Part shown: one piece after another, positions 15,669-24,366 of the stretch | Layout: every line of letters begins with the position of its first letter | How positions within the stretch are numbered: the first letter of the stretch is position 1 | NCBI GenBank assembly: GCA_028277395.1 | Contig: JANQGJ010000031.1 | Span: 1 to 32,748 of the forward strand | DNA: 32,748 nt | Source of the DNA: Bacteroidales bacterium | GTDB lineage: Bacteria; Bacteroidota; Bacteroidia; Bacteroidales; F082 | Reading direction: 5' to 3' | Position numbers and translations under genes: made by a program | Notes under the pieces: generated by a model | Told to the model about the DNA's origin: nothing | Seen by the model: the letters and a program-made list of their open reading frames with translations, nothing else | The model's database searches: none

Positions 15669-17315
15669 ATGAACAGATATATAAAATATTTCATAACAGC
15701 CTTATTTTCACTTACTATTGTGGCTCTGTATTTGAATATTAATTCCTGTAAAAAAATAGAAAACCCAAATTCAGACAAAAACATAAAGGATACAATTACT
15801 TACGATCTGATAAAAACACGAATTTTTATTCAATATATTGATGCGAATACCGGTAATAACCTGCAGGTTACTGATGGCAGGGAGTTAACTGTTGCCATTG
15901 TTGGTAAATCTGGAGAGGCGGTATGTGATATTATTGGTTTACAAAATGACACTTATTATCCCCAAAATGGATTTCTAACTCTCGCGCTTCTGCCGGAATT
16001 TAGTCCGGGCAGCTCTTCACCCATTACATTCACAATTGTTTCAAAGATGTATAATTTTGTTACTTCAACAAAGGAAGTATCACTTACCCGGGAAGGAGAT
16101 TATCTGGTTAAAATATATATGATTAATAAAGAAGATCCACCGGAAGGTGTTATTGTGGAAAGGATGTTTACAGTAGGAAATCTTTATAATGGTGCTCTTC
16201 ATTCAGATGTTACAATATCGACACCATATAATGAAGTATCTGTAACAATTCCTGCAGGCACTAAACTTACAGATGTAAATAATGTTGACCTGCAGAGAAG
16301 TTTAAATTTAACACTGGTATATTATAACATCAATAATGATCGTGCCATGAGTTGTATTAATGGTGGAATTGCCGGGACAACTATGAAAAATAGTATTCGT
16401 AACCAGGCCGTTATTTTTCCTGCATGTGTATTTGATTTGGAAATTACCGATGTGGATATGACAGTTGCCCATAATATTTTCAACAAAGAACTTCAAATTG
16501 AAATAATAGTACCTGAAGGAACATATAATCCCCGAACCGGAGCAGATTTTAAGATAAATGATGATATCGAAATTTATAATTACAAGCCTGACACCGGAAT
16601 GTGGGTTTATAACAAATCAATGGTAATATCGGACAACGGCTCAGGTGTATTGTCTATATTATCTCAATCATCCGAGCTATACAGTTTTACTTTCTGTAAT
16701 ACCAGAGTTAATAGTTGCAGCGATGGATCTGTATTTAGTATTTCGGGAGATTGCCAGGATTGTGGTTCAGTTCAGATAGATGGTGTGATAAGAAAACAGG
16801 CTGATGACTCATTTGTTTCCGAGGTGTCTTTAGCCGGCCCGAGAGCAAATGAAATAAACATGCCTTTTACAACAGCAGGTACACCTGTGTATATTAACTG
16901 GGATCAGGCAAATGAATGCAATACCTGTATAGTAAATCCGGCTATCAGTCCTATGATAATTGATAATATGTGTAGCCCACAGGTACAACAGTTGCCATTA
17001 TCCAGTACACTGCCTGTTTCATATTTCATAGATGCTGTGATTACCGGACAATGTGAATCAGATACAAACTATGTTATATTTCCATCTTTAGGTTTATGGG
17101 TAAGGCCTGTTGAAACACAATGTTGGAGATGGGTTGGGATGGAAGATGGTAAGTCCCTTATATGCAACATTATACATGGTGAAACATATATTTTTGGAAC
17201 ATATTTTAACGGGACATGGCAGGAATGGGAAGTAATTATTGACGAAGAATCAGATTATTCATTCAAACTGATTTTTAGTGGTGCCGATTGCAATGAGATA
17301 TTCGGGATTCTTTAA
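15669..17315 (+). CDS. Large lipoprotein of unknown function
   Basis: I do not recognise this 548-residue protein. It has a hydrophobic signal sequence (about 8-22) and a lipobox-like NINSC with Cys27, followed by KK, as in many Bacteroidota surface lipoproteins. The first half is beta-rich with PAGTKLTDVNNVDL near 200, resembling 'IPAGT' Ig-like/ZU5-type modules. The second half carries a cysteine-rich segment (CNTRVNSCSDG, SGDCQDCGS, NECNTC, about 355-420) suggestive of disulfides, then a hydrophilic C-terminus with several tryptophans. The start at ATG 15669 is chosen because it gives an intact signal sequence and lies downstream of the promoter element at 15633-15640. It is divergent from the transglycosylase gene. 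Confidence 0.7.
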   Translation: MNRYIKYFITALFSLTIVALYLNINSCKKIENPNSDKNIKDTITYDLIKTRIFIQYIDANTGNNLQVTDGRELTVAIVGKSGEAVCDIIGLQNDTYYPQNGFLTLALLPEFSPGSSSPITFTIVSKMYNFVTSTKEVSLTREGDYLVKIYMINKEDPPEGVIVERMFTVGNLYNGALHSDVTISTPYNEVSVTIPAGTKLTDVNNVDLQRSLNLTLVYYNINNDRAMSCINGGIAGTTMKNSIRNQAVIFPACVFDLEITDVDMTVAHNIFNKELQIEIIVPEGTYNPRTGADFKINDDIEIYNYKPDTGMWVYNKSMVISDNGSGVLSILSQSSELYSFTFCNTRVNSCSDGSVFSISGDCQDCGSVQIDGVIRKQADDSFVSEVSLAGPRANEINMPFTTAGTPVYINWDQANECNTCIVNPAISPMIIDNMCSPQVQQLPLSSTLPVSYFIDAVITGQCESDTNYVIFPSLGLWVRPVETQCWRWVGMEDGKSLICNIIHGETYIFGTYFNGTWQEWEVIIDEESDYSFKLIFSGADCNEIFGIL

Positions 17316-17429
17316 TTTATATTAATAAAATCGAAGAAATTTACAATTAATAGAAAAATAATTGCTGTTAAGGTTGTTGTTTTTTAAGAACGGACTGCCA
17401 TAGCCTGAAGTACCCAAAACCTATAATAT

Positions 17430-17744
17430 TTATTTAACAGGTTTAAAAATACTAAACAATTCTTCAGAGAAAATCAAAATCAAAATAACAACCACAGCAG
17501 TTATAAATATTGATATTGTAAGTGCAATTATTTTTTTGAAGTTTTGGGTTCTGTTCTCTTCTTTCAACTTTTCTTTTACTTTGAGCAATTCCGCCTCTGA
17601 CATGTGTTTATATTTCAAAGTCTTCTTTTGACCAGAAATACTTTCTGTTCTGTCAAGGTTAAATAATCGTTTCCTGTTCAGCCGAAGATTATTGTTGTTC
17701 TTCAGGCTGCTGATCATTGCAGCAATTGACGCTCCACCTCCCAT
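17430..17744 (-). CDS. Small conserved membrane protein, function unknown
   Basis: The 104-residue protein starts with MGGGASIAAMISSLKNNNNLR, a glycine-rich beginning that I associate with a group of small uncharacterised Bacteroidota proteins, without a known role. A basic, charged helix follows (about 44-68, EAELLKVKEKLKEENR), then one membrane helix (about 72-92) and a short C-terminal tail. It probably sits in the inner membrane with its basic N-terminal part in the cytoplasm. It lies 65 bases downstream of the crotonase gene on the same strand, with no clear promoter between them, so the two may be co-transcribed. The gap 17316-17429 to the convergent lipoprotein gene shows no strong hairpin. 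Confidence 0.65.
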   Translation of the reverse strand: MGGGASIAAMISSLKNNNNLRLNRKRLFNLDRTESISGQKKTLKYKHMSEAELLKVKEKLKEENRTQNFKKIIALTISIFITAVVVILILIFSEELFSIFKPVK

Positions 17745-17809
17745 GGTAATAAACTTAAAAAATATATTAGCCTGATTTTACATCCAACAAACTGCAAAAA
17801 CTGTAATTT

Positions 17810-18583
17810 CTACCAGTCAGGTTTACGTTTTTCGAGAAATGCAGTCATTCCGGTTTTACCCTCGTTTCCTTCTCCAAATAATGTTCCGAATTCTGCAGCC
17901 TCAAGCTTTTCTCCATCTTCAATACTCATCTCAAGTCCTTTACGTACAATCATCTTAACCTTTTTAATTGCTTCAGGGCCTTTTGAAGCTATTAATTTTG
18001 CTGTTTTTATGGTTTCGTCAAGTAGCATTTCCGACTCAAATACCCTCTGAACCAAACCAATTCTTAATGCCTCGTTAGCATCAATCATATCAGCAGTCAT
18101 TAACAGATACAACGCATCACCCATGCTTGTTAATCGTGGTAGCCTCTGAGTTCCGGCATAGCCCGGTATCAATCCAAGATTCACTTCCGGCTGACCGAAT
18201 TTTGCTTTTGTACCGGCAAATCTGAAATCACAGCCCATTGCCAGCTCAAGCCCTCCACCAAGAGCAAAACCATTTATTGCTGCAATTACCGGGATATCCA
18301 TTTTTCCAAAACTGCTAAATGTATTTTGTCCCAACACGGAAAATGCCGAACCTTCTTCACTGTTTTTATTAACCATCTCAGCAATGTCAGCTCCCGCTAC
18401 AAAAGCTTTTCCTTCTCCGGTGATTATCATAACTTTAACATCACTATTGGCAGATATTTCAGCAATTAACTGATCCATCTCATTGAAAAATCTTGTATTC
18501 AGCGCATTCATAGCTTCAGGTCTGCTGATAGTAACAATTGCGATTCCATCAGTAATCTCTGTTTTTAATATTTCGTAGTTCAT
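17810..18583 (-). CDS. Enoyl-CoA hydratase/crotonase family protein
   Basis: The 257-residue protein has the length and motifs of short-chain enoyl-CoA hydratases, which add water to crotonyl-CoA-type substrates or run in reverse in butyrate synthesis. The oxyanion-hole segment (KAFVAGADIAEM, about 59-70, and NGFALGGGLELAMGCD, about 104-119) is intact. Both catalytic glutamates are present, E113 (GGGLELA) and E133 (FGQPEVNLGLIPGYAGTQRL). With both glutamates, hydratase activity is more likely than an isomerase or ligase role. It could supply butyryl-CoA for Ptb-Buk elsewhere in the window, but thiolase, hydroxybutyryl-CoA dehydrogenase and acyl-CoA dehydrogenase are not here. A TAAATTTG element lies at 18608-18615. 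Confidence 0.93.
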   Translation of the reverse strand: MNYEILKTEITDGIAIVTISRPEAMNALNTRFFNEMDQLIAEISANSDVKVMIITGEGKAFVAGADIAEMVNKNSEEGSAFSVLGQNTFSSFGKMDIPVIAAINGFALGGGLELAMGCDFRFAGTKAKFGQPEVNLGLIPGYAGTQRLPRLTSMGDALYLLMTADMIDANEALRIGLVQRVFESEMLLDETIKTAKLIASKGPEAIKKVKMIVRKGLEMSIEDGEKLEAAEFGTLFGEGNEGKTGMTAFLEKRKPDW

Positions 18584-18607
18584 TTTGTTAATATTATTGA
18601 AAGAAAC

Positions 18608-18615
18608 AAATTTAG
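18608..18615 (-). promoter_or_regulatory. Candidate crotonase -7 promoter element (TAAATTTG)
   Basis: The minus strand reads TAAATTTG, 24 bases before the start codon at 18583, so the leader would be about 19 bases. It is identical to the -7 element of the deiminase gene. No clear -33 TTG. Confidence 0.45.
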
Positions 18616-18730
18616 TGAAAAAAGCTATGAATTAACAGCCTTGAATTGTTGATTTATTAATACAAGAACACTAATAATATCAGCAAGTTACAATAACCTG
18701 AAAATTGAAAACCGACAGTTCGAAAATAAG

Positions 18731-18744
18731 TGATAAATTTATCA
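18731..18744. repeat. Perfect 14-bp palindrome before rmuC
   Basis: TGATAAATTTATCA reads the same on both strands and ends 16 bases before the rmuC ATG at 18761. Its core TAAATTTA also resembles a -7 element with the final G replaced. It is a candidate operator or a symmetric promoter element. Confidence 0.4.
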
Positions 18745-18760
18745 ATCCTAATATACTATA

Positions 18761-20248
18761 ATGATGGAATTATATCTATTGATTACCAGCACAATAATAC
18801 TTGTGATTCTTTTACTGGTTGTAATTTTGAAAAAATCAGGATCTGTAGAAACAGTAAAACTTAAGGAGGATGTTATTTCAGCAGTAAAAAACGAACTTGG
18901 AGAAATTCGCCGTGAAAACCGTGAATTAAGTAAGGAAAACAGGGAAGAAATAAACACATCTTTCAAAGCTTTGCAGGATTCTTTGTTGAAAAGAATTCAT
19001 GAAAGCATCGGTATGCAAAAGGAACAACTGGATACATTTTCCAGGTTGCTTGCAGAAATGTCTGACAGGCAAATGAAAAGTCATGATGATTTTAAGGAGA
19101 GTATAAAAAAGGATTCCCGTGAAAACCGTGATGAACTTGCTAAAGGGTTGAAATCTTTTGAAGATAAATTCGGAGATAATATAAAACTTCTGAATGAACA
19201 TCTCAGACAAAGATTTGATGATCTGAGTAAACAACAATCTGAATTCAATAAACAGTCGAAAGACACTATTGTGGATATAAAGAACACCATAGAAAAGCAA
19301 CTGGTTTCGATAAGAGAGGATAATAATAATCAGTTGAATGAAATGCGTAAAACTGTTGATGAAAAATTGCAAACTACACTTGAAAAGCGGCTTGGAGAAT
19401 CTTTTAAACAGGTAAGTGAGAGGCTTGAGCTGGTTCATAAAGGATTAGGAGAGATGCAAAAGCTTGCCACCGGTGTGGGTGATTTACAAAAGGTACTCTC
19501 CAATGTAAAAACCCGCGGTATATTAGGTGAATATCAATTGGGGAATATTCTTGAACAATTGTTGTCACCAGAACAGTATTCTGAGAATGTGGCTACTAAG
19601 AAGGGAAGTCAGGTAAATGTTGAATTTGCCATAAAACTACCGGGAAAAGTGGATGAAAATGAGGTATGGTTACCAATCGACTCCAAATTTCCCATTGAAA
19701 ACTATCAATTACTTCTGGAAGCATATGAAGATGGCAGCAAACCAACAATTGAAAATGCTCAAAAGGGATTGCTGAAATCCATAGAACAATTTGCCAGGAC
19801 GATAAGTGATAAATATATTGATCCGCCAAATACAACAGACTTTGCAATTATGTTCCTGCCTGTGGAAAGTTTGTACGCCGAAGTGTTGCGTCACCCAGGT
19901 ACTTTTGAAAAGTTACAGCGAGATTATCATATTACTATAACAGGACCAACTACATTATCAGCGCTTTTGAATAGTTTACAAATGGGATTTCGCACTCTTG
20001 CAGTTCAAAAGCGAAGTAGTGAAGTCTGGAAAGTATTATCCGGTGTGAAGTCGGAATTTGGAAAATTTTCCGACCATCTTTCAAAAGTTCACAAACAAAT
20101 AAACACAGCTTCAGGATCACTTGATACACTAATAAATACCCGTACCAATGCTATGGCACGTAAGCTTAGGGATGTTGAATCACTTGACCAAAGTGAAGAT
20201 TCCGGTACTTTTGAACTTCCTTTGTCTTCTGAAATGGATAAAGAGTAA
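18761..20248 (+). CDS. rmuC: DNA recombination protein RmuC
   Basis: RmuC limits DNA rearrangement between inverted repeats; it is a predicted nuclease-fold protein whose biochemistry is poorly known. The protein has 495 residues. One membrane anchor is at about 3-24 (LYLLITSTIILVILLLVVIL), then a long coiled coil (about 30-225, rich in E, K, L and heptads). The conserved RmuC domain (about 225-455) follows, with VKTRGILGEYQLGNILEQLL, VWLPIDSKFPIENYQ and DFAIMFLPVESLYAEV. The lysine in the IDSKFP block belongs to the PD-(D/E)XK-like core. The start at the first ATG gives the short N-terminus before the anchor. It lies 36 bases before the branching enzyme gene. Confidence 0.94.
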   Translation: MMELYLLITSTIILVILLLVVILKKSGSVETVKLKEDVISAVKNELGEIRRENRELSKENREEINTSFKALQDSLLKRIHESIGMQKEQLDTFSRLLAEMSDRQMKSHDDFKESIKKDSRENRDELAKGLKSFEDKFGDNIKLLNEHLRQRFDDLSKQQSEFNKQSKDTIVDIKNTIEKQLVSIREDNNNQLNEMRKTVDEKLQTTLEKRLGESFKQVSERLELVHKGLGEMQKLATGVGDLQKVLSNVKTRGILGEYQLGNILEQLLSPEQYSENVATKKGSQVNVEFAIKLPGKVDENEVWLPIDSKFPIENYQLLLEAYEDGSKPTIENAQKGLLKSIEQFARTISDKYIDPPNTTDFAIMFLPVESLYAEVLRHPGTFEKLQRDYHITITGPTTLSALLNSLQMGFRTLAVQKRSSEVWKVLSGVKSEFGKFSDHLSKVHKQINTASGSLDTLINTRTNAMARKLRDVESLDQSEDSGTFELPLSSEMDKE

Positions 20249-20268
20249 AATCTAACGATAGTACTAAT

Positions 20269-20280
20269 AGTAAATTTACT
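20269..20280. repeat. Perfect 12-bp palindrome before the branching enzyme gene
   Basis: AGTAAATTTACT ends four bases before the ATG at 20285 and shares the TAAATTTA core with the palindrome before rmuC at 18731-18744. It may be a translational or transcriptional control site, or chance in AT-rich sequence. Confidence 0.3.
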
Positions 20281-20284
20281 GACT

Positions 20285-22273
20285 ATGCTCAATCTGGAAA
20301 TAATAAAAAATGATCCGTTATTAAAACCTTATGAAAAAACAATAACATATCGTTACAGCAATTCATATTTAAAGCTTAATGAAATAGAAAATAAGTTTGG
20401 TAGTATATCTGACTTTGCAAACGGACATTTATATTATGGATTACATAAAGGCTTAAACAACTGGGTTATCAGGGAATGGGCTCCAAATGCAAAATCAATT
20501 CATATAATTGGAGATTTTTCTGACTGGAAGGCAGCTCCGGAGTATTCATTCAGCTCATTGGGAAGAGGAAACTGGCAATGTATATTACCTGCCTACACTC
20601 TTCAGCATGGAATGTTGTATAAATTACTTATACGGTGGGATGATGACGAGCACGAACGCATTCCCTCATATTGCAGAAGGGTTGTTCAGGATGATCAGAC
20701 CAAAATATTTGCTGCACAGGTATGGGATCCTGAAGTGAATTATAGCTGGAAGCATATATCACCAGACAGAATCAGGAATCCGTTGATTTATGAAGCACAT
20801 ATCGGAATGGCCACAAGTGATGAAAAAGTTGGATCATATGTTGAATTTAAAGAAAATGTGTTACCCAGAATAGCATCGCTTGGATACAATACAATACAAT
20901 TAATGGCTATCCAGGAGCATCCGTATTATGGATCATTTGGATATCAGGTTTCAAATTTTTTTGCACCCTCTTCTCGTTTCGGAACTCCAGAGGAATTAAA
21001 AGAATTGATTGATGAAGCTCATGGTCTTGGAATTGGAGTAATTCTGGATATTGTTCATTCCCATGCAGTTAAAAACGAAAACGAAGGTCTTGCAAGATTT
21101 GATGGAACAGATTATCAGTATTTTCATTCAGGAGTAAAAGGAGATCATCCCGTATGGGACTCAAGATGTTTTAATTATGGTAAAGATCAGGTGCTAAACT
21201 TCTTATTATCAAACTGTAAATACTGGATTGAAGAGTTTAAATTCGATGGTTTTAGGTTCGACGGTGTAACCAGTATGATATATTATCATCATGGAATAGG
21301 TAAGGATTTTGTTGACTATGAGATGTATTATGACAATGAACAGGATGAAGATGCACTTACCTATCTAACGCTCGCAAATGCATTAATTCACAAGATAAAA
21401 CCATCGGCAATAACAATTGCTGAAGATGTTAGCGGCATGCCTGGAATTGCCACTTCATTTTCAAAAGGAGGTATAGGTTTTGACTTTCGAATGTCGATGG
21501 GTGTTGCCGACTATTGGATTAAGATTATTAAAGAAAGAAAAGATGAAGACTGGCATGTTGGAGATATTTATTATCAGTTAACAAATAGCAGGGATGATGA
21601 ACAAACAATCAGCTATGCTGAAAGTCATGATCAGGCAATGGTTGGTGATAAAACAATTATTTTTCGTTTGATAGACAAGGATATGTACACTTCAATGCAG
21701 GTTGAATCTACAAATTTGATTGTGGACAGAGGCATTGCACTGCATAAAATGATAAGACTTGTATCACTGGCAACTGCCGGTAATGGTTATCTTAATTTTA
21801 TGGGTAATGAGTTCGGGCATCCCGAATGGATTGATTTTCCACGGGAAGGTAATAACTGGAGTTTCGCTTATGCCAGACGCCAATGGGATTTATCAGACTC
21901 TGCCGACTTAAAGTACTACTACCTAAATGAATTTGACAAAGATATGATCCATCTGATAAAAGATGAAAACGTGTTAAGTCAGCACCCGAATATCATAACT
22001 CAACATACAAAAGACCAGGTATTAGTATTTCAGCGCAAATCCCTCGTGTTCATATTTAACTTCAATCCTGTAAAGTCATTTACTGAATATGGAATACCGG
22101 TTCCCAAGGGAACCTACAAGGTGGTTCTCAACACAGATAATCAAAAATACGGAGGATTTAACCGAAATGATGATAGTTTGATACCAGTTACCCAATTAGA
22201 AAACAAGTTGGAAATACTTAAACTGTACATACCCAACCGTACAGCAATTGTATTAAAAAGATTAGTTGATTAA
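20285..22273 (+). CDS. 1,4-alpha-glucan branching enzyme (GH13, eukaryote-like type)
   Basis: This enzyme cuts an alpha-1,4 glucan and re-attaches the piece by an alpha-1,6 bond, making glycogen branches. The protein has 662 residues. A CBM48-type N-terminal domain (about 45-145, VIREWAPNAKSIHIIGDFSDW) precedes the GH13 barrel (about 165-560). The catalytic residues are D326 (nucleophile, DGFRFDGVTSM), E380 (acid/base, IAEDVSGMPG) and D449 (SYAESHDQAMVGDK). The sequence blocks resemble the plant/animal GBE1 type more than E. coli GlgB, a type known in Bacteroidota. No other glycogen gene is adjacent. It ends three bases from the convergent DUF1761 gene. Confidence 0.94.
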   Translation: MLNLEIIKNDPLLKPYEKTITYRYSNSYLKLNEIENKFGSISDFANGHLYYGLHKGLNNWVIREWAPNAKSIHIIGDFSDWKAAPEYSFSSLGRGNWQCILPAYTLQHGMLYKLLIRWDDDEHERIPSYCRRVVQDDQTKIFAAQVWDPEVNYSWKHISPDRIRNPLIYEAHIGMATSDEKVGSYVEFKENVLPRIASLGYNTIQLMAIQEHPYYGSFGYQVSNFFAPSSRFGTPEELKELIDEAHGLGIGVILDIVHSHAVKNENEGLARFDGTDYQYFHSGVKGDHPVWDSRCFNYGKDQVLNFLLSNCKYWIEEFKFDGFRFDGVTSMIYYHHGIGKDFVDYEMYYDNEQDEDALTYLTLANALIHKIKPSAITIAEDVSGMPGIATSFSKGGIGFDFRMSMGVADYWIKIIKERKDEDWHVGDIYYQLTNSRDDEQTISYAESHDQAMVGDKTIIFRLIDKDMYTSMQVESTNLIVDRGIALHKMIRLVSLATAGNGYLNFMGNEFGHPEWIDFPREGNNWSFAYARRQWDLSDSADLKYYYLNEFDKDMIHLIKDENVLSQHPNIITQHTKDQVLVFQRKSLVFIFNFNPVKSFTEYGIPVPKGTYKVVLNTDNQKYGGFNRNDDSLIPVTQLENKLEILKLYIPNRTAIVLKRLVD

Positions 22274-22276
22274 CAG

Positions 22277-22705
22277 TTATTCCTGTTTCGGCTTTTTACT
22301 CCATGCACCCATTATAAAACCGTTAATGGTAAAAGCTGCCATGCTGAAACCACCGGTTATCCAGGCTAAGCCATAAGGTTCCTGTGCATACATATTGTTT
22401 ACCATTGTAGTTAGGAGAATAAATACAAAAGCTATTTCCAAACCGAGCAAAGCTCCTTTAATACCTGTTGAGATTGATAATCTGGAAATCAGCCATGCAA
22501 GGAAGTACATTGAAATAACACTTGAAACAATGTTACTTATCCAGATTCCGGTCATTCCTTCCATTTCTGATGCAGATGTCATGTCAAGACCAACAAAGGC
22601 CATCCATTTTTCACCAAATAAAGGTCCATACCACAAAAATCCCAGTGCAAACATTAAAACTATGCCAACCCATACGGCAGCATGATTAATCTTTAGTTTT
22701 TCCAT
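22277..22705 (-). CDS. DUF1761 membrane protein
   Basis: The 142-residue protein has four predicted membrane helices (about 9-26, 50-70, 82-104, 113-132) and the DUF1761 signatures: HAAVWVGIVLMFALGFLWYGPLFGEKWM at the N-terminus and WITGGFSMAAFTINGFIMGAW near the end. Function is unknown. It has its own strong promoter (22734-22765) and converges on the branching enzyme gene with a three-base gap, so their 3' ends must overlap in transcripts. Confidence 0.85.
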   Translation of the reverse strand: MEKLKINHAAVWVGIVLMFALGFLWYGPLFGEKWMAFVGLDMTSASEMEGMTGIWISNIVSSVISMYFLAWLISRLSISTGIKGALLGLEIAFVFILLTTMVNNMYAQEPYGLAWITGGFSMAAFTINGFIMGAWSKKPKQE

Positions 22706-22733
22706 TTCTGTTTTTTATTATGATTACATCAGC

Positions 22734-22765
22734 CAAAAATAACTGAAACAGACCAATTTACCAAA
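22734..22765 (-). promoter_or_regulatory. Bacteroidota-type promoter for the DUF1761 gene
   Basis: On the minus strand TTTG (22762-22765), 20 bases, then TATTTTTG (22734-22741) match the consensus TTTG-N20-TAnnTTTG. The start codon at 22705 would follow a leader of about 23 bases. It is one of the two best promoters in the window. Confidence 0.6.
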
Positions 22766-22916
22766 TTATAAGGAATGGTTCTAAATAAACATACAGATAC
22801 AATAATAAAATAAAGGCTTTTCAGGTGATAGTTTTTTCAAAAGATCTGGTTTGAAATGATGTCCTGAGTAATTTAATTACAGCAATTCGATTGGCAACAT
22901 GTACCAAAACTTTAAC

Positions 22917-22924
22917 TAATTTTG
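22917..22924 (+). promoter_or_regulatory. radA -7 element giving a near-leaderless transcript
   Basis: TAATTTTG at 22917-22924 fits TAnnTTTG, and a TTGG at 22891 lies 23 bases before it, slightly beyond the usual -33 spacing. The radA ATG at 22931 begins only seven bases past the element, about where transcription should start. Confidence 0.5.
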
Positions 22925-22930
22925 TATAAC

Positions 22931-24283
22931 ATGGCAAAATCGAAAACGATATTTTATTGCAACAACTGTGGTCATCAATCTGGAAAATGGATTGGAAAAT
23001 GTCCGGCTTGTAATGAGTGGAATACATTTGTAGAGGAAGTAATACTTAAGGATAAAACTTTAGTAAAAAAAGGGGCTGTAAAATCGGTACCAACAGCCAT
23101 AAATGATATAAAATCCGACAGGGAAGAAAGAATAAACACCAATAGTATTGAACTAAACAGGGTGCTGGGAGGAGGTCTTGTTCTTGGTTCAATTGTCCTG
23201 TTTGGCGGGGAACCAGGTATTGGGAAATCAACACTTTTACTACAGGTTGCCCTAAACCTGCCGGATAAAAAAATACTGTACATATCGGGTGAAGAGAGTC
23301 AGCAGCAAATCAGGATACGTGCTAACAGGATTGGAATAAATAATGATGAGTGTTATTTACTTAACGAAACTTCAACCGAAGTAGTTTTTAAACATTGTGA
23401 TGATGTTGCTCCCGATATTATTATAATAGACTCAATTCAAACCCTGCATACAGATATTATTGATTCTTCTCCCGGGAGTATTTCCCAGATCAGGGAAACT
23501 ACTTCACAATTATTACAATATGCTAAAACTACCAACATACCTGTGCTTTTAATTGGACACATAACTAAAGATGGAAACCTTGCCGGGCCAAAAGTATTGG
23601 AACATATGGTAGATACAGTACTTCAGTTTGAAGGCGACAGGCATTATGGATTTAGAATCCTTAGATCTGTGAAAAACAGATTTGGTTCAACATCTGAGCT
23701 GGGAATCTACGAGATGGTTTCCAATGGTCTCAGGGAGGTAATCAATCCAAGTGAAATACTATTATCAAATCGTGAAAACAGGGCCAGCGGAGTAACAATT
23801 GCAGCAATGGTTGAGGGGCAAAGACCGCTTTTAATAGAAACACAGGCTTTAACGGGGACGGCTGCATATGGAACACCACAACGCTCGTCTACAGGTTTTG
23901 ATTTGCGAAGGTTAAATATGTTGCTTGCCGTATTGGAAAAACGTGCCGGATATAGGTTAAGTTCTAAGGATGTATTTCTAAATATTGCAGGTGGAATTAA
24001 AGTTGATGACCCTGCAATAGACATGGCGGTGGCAGCAGCAATTATATCATCATTTGAAGATGTTGAAATTGCACCAAATATTTGTTTTGCCGGTGAAATA
24101 GGGCTCTCAGGAGAAATAAGGACGGTGTCGCATGTTGAAAACAGAATAAGCGAAGCTGAAAAATTAGGATTTAAAAGAATAGTATTATCATCATATGGTA
24201 TTAAGAATATAACCATTAAAAATACCAGTTTGGATATTATACCGGTTAGCAATATCTCAGAATTAATAGATGTCCTTTATTAG
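22931..24283 (+). CDS. radA: DNA repair protein RadA
   Basis: RadA (Sms) is a RecA-like helicase that drives branch migration at recombination intermediates. From the ATG at 22931 the protein has 450 residues, the usual length. It has the N-terminal zinc finger C10-x2-C13...C24-x2-C27, a Walker A GEPGIGKST at 93-101, Walker B-like DIIIIDSIQTL, the RadA-specific KNRFG motif at about residue 246, and a C-terminal Lon-protease-like domain (about 285-445, GEIGLSGEIRTV). A TTG at 22922 would extend the frame by three residues, but it overlaps the -7 promoter element and is rejected. Probably the promoter-proximal gene of a long plus-strand run, though the next gene has its own candidate promoter. 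Confidence 0.96.
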   Translation: MAKSKTIFYCNNCGHQSGKWIGKCPACNEWNTFVEEVILKDKTLVKKGAVKSVPTAINDIKSDREERINTNSIELNRVLGGGLVLGSIVLFGGEPGIGKSTLLLQVALNLPDKKILYISGEESQQQIRIRANRIGINNDECYLLNETSTEVVFKHCDDVAPDIIIIDSIQTLHTDIIDSSPGSISQIRETTSQLLQYAKTTNIPVLLIGHITKDGNLAGPKVLEHMVDTVLQFEGDRHYGFRILRSVKNRFGSTSELGIYEMVSNGLREVINPSEILLSNRENRASGVTIAAMVEGQRPLLIETQALTGTAAYGTPQRSSTGFDLRRLNMLLAVLEKRAGYRLSSKDVFLNIAGGIKVDDPAIDMAVAAAIISSFEDVEIAPNICFAGEIGLSGEIRTVSHVENRISEAEKLGFKRIVLSSYGIKNITIKNTSLDIIPVSNISELIDVLY

Positions 24284-24337
24284 ATATTGAATTGTGTTAT
24301 CTATTGTCGGGCAGGAACTAAATGTTTCTTTTTATAG

Positions 24338-24345
24338 TACATTTG
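24338..24345 (+). promoter_or_regulatory. Candidate -7 promoter element (TACATTTG) for the M20 gene
   Basis: TACATTTG fits TAnnTTTG and lies 22 bases before the ATG at 24367. It would let the M20-mtnA-NUDIX group be expressed apart from radA. No -33 TTG at the ideal distance. Confidence 0.4.
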
Positions 24346-24366
24346 TTATAAGCAGTATTTTGATTT

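Noticed and set aside
22922..22930. TTG start giving three more residues to RadA
   Set aside because: The TTG is part of the -7 promoter element, so it would not be in the transcript.
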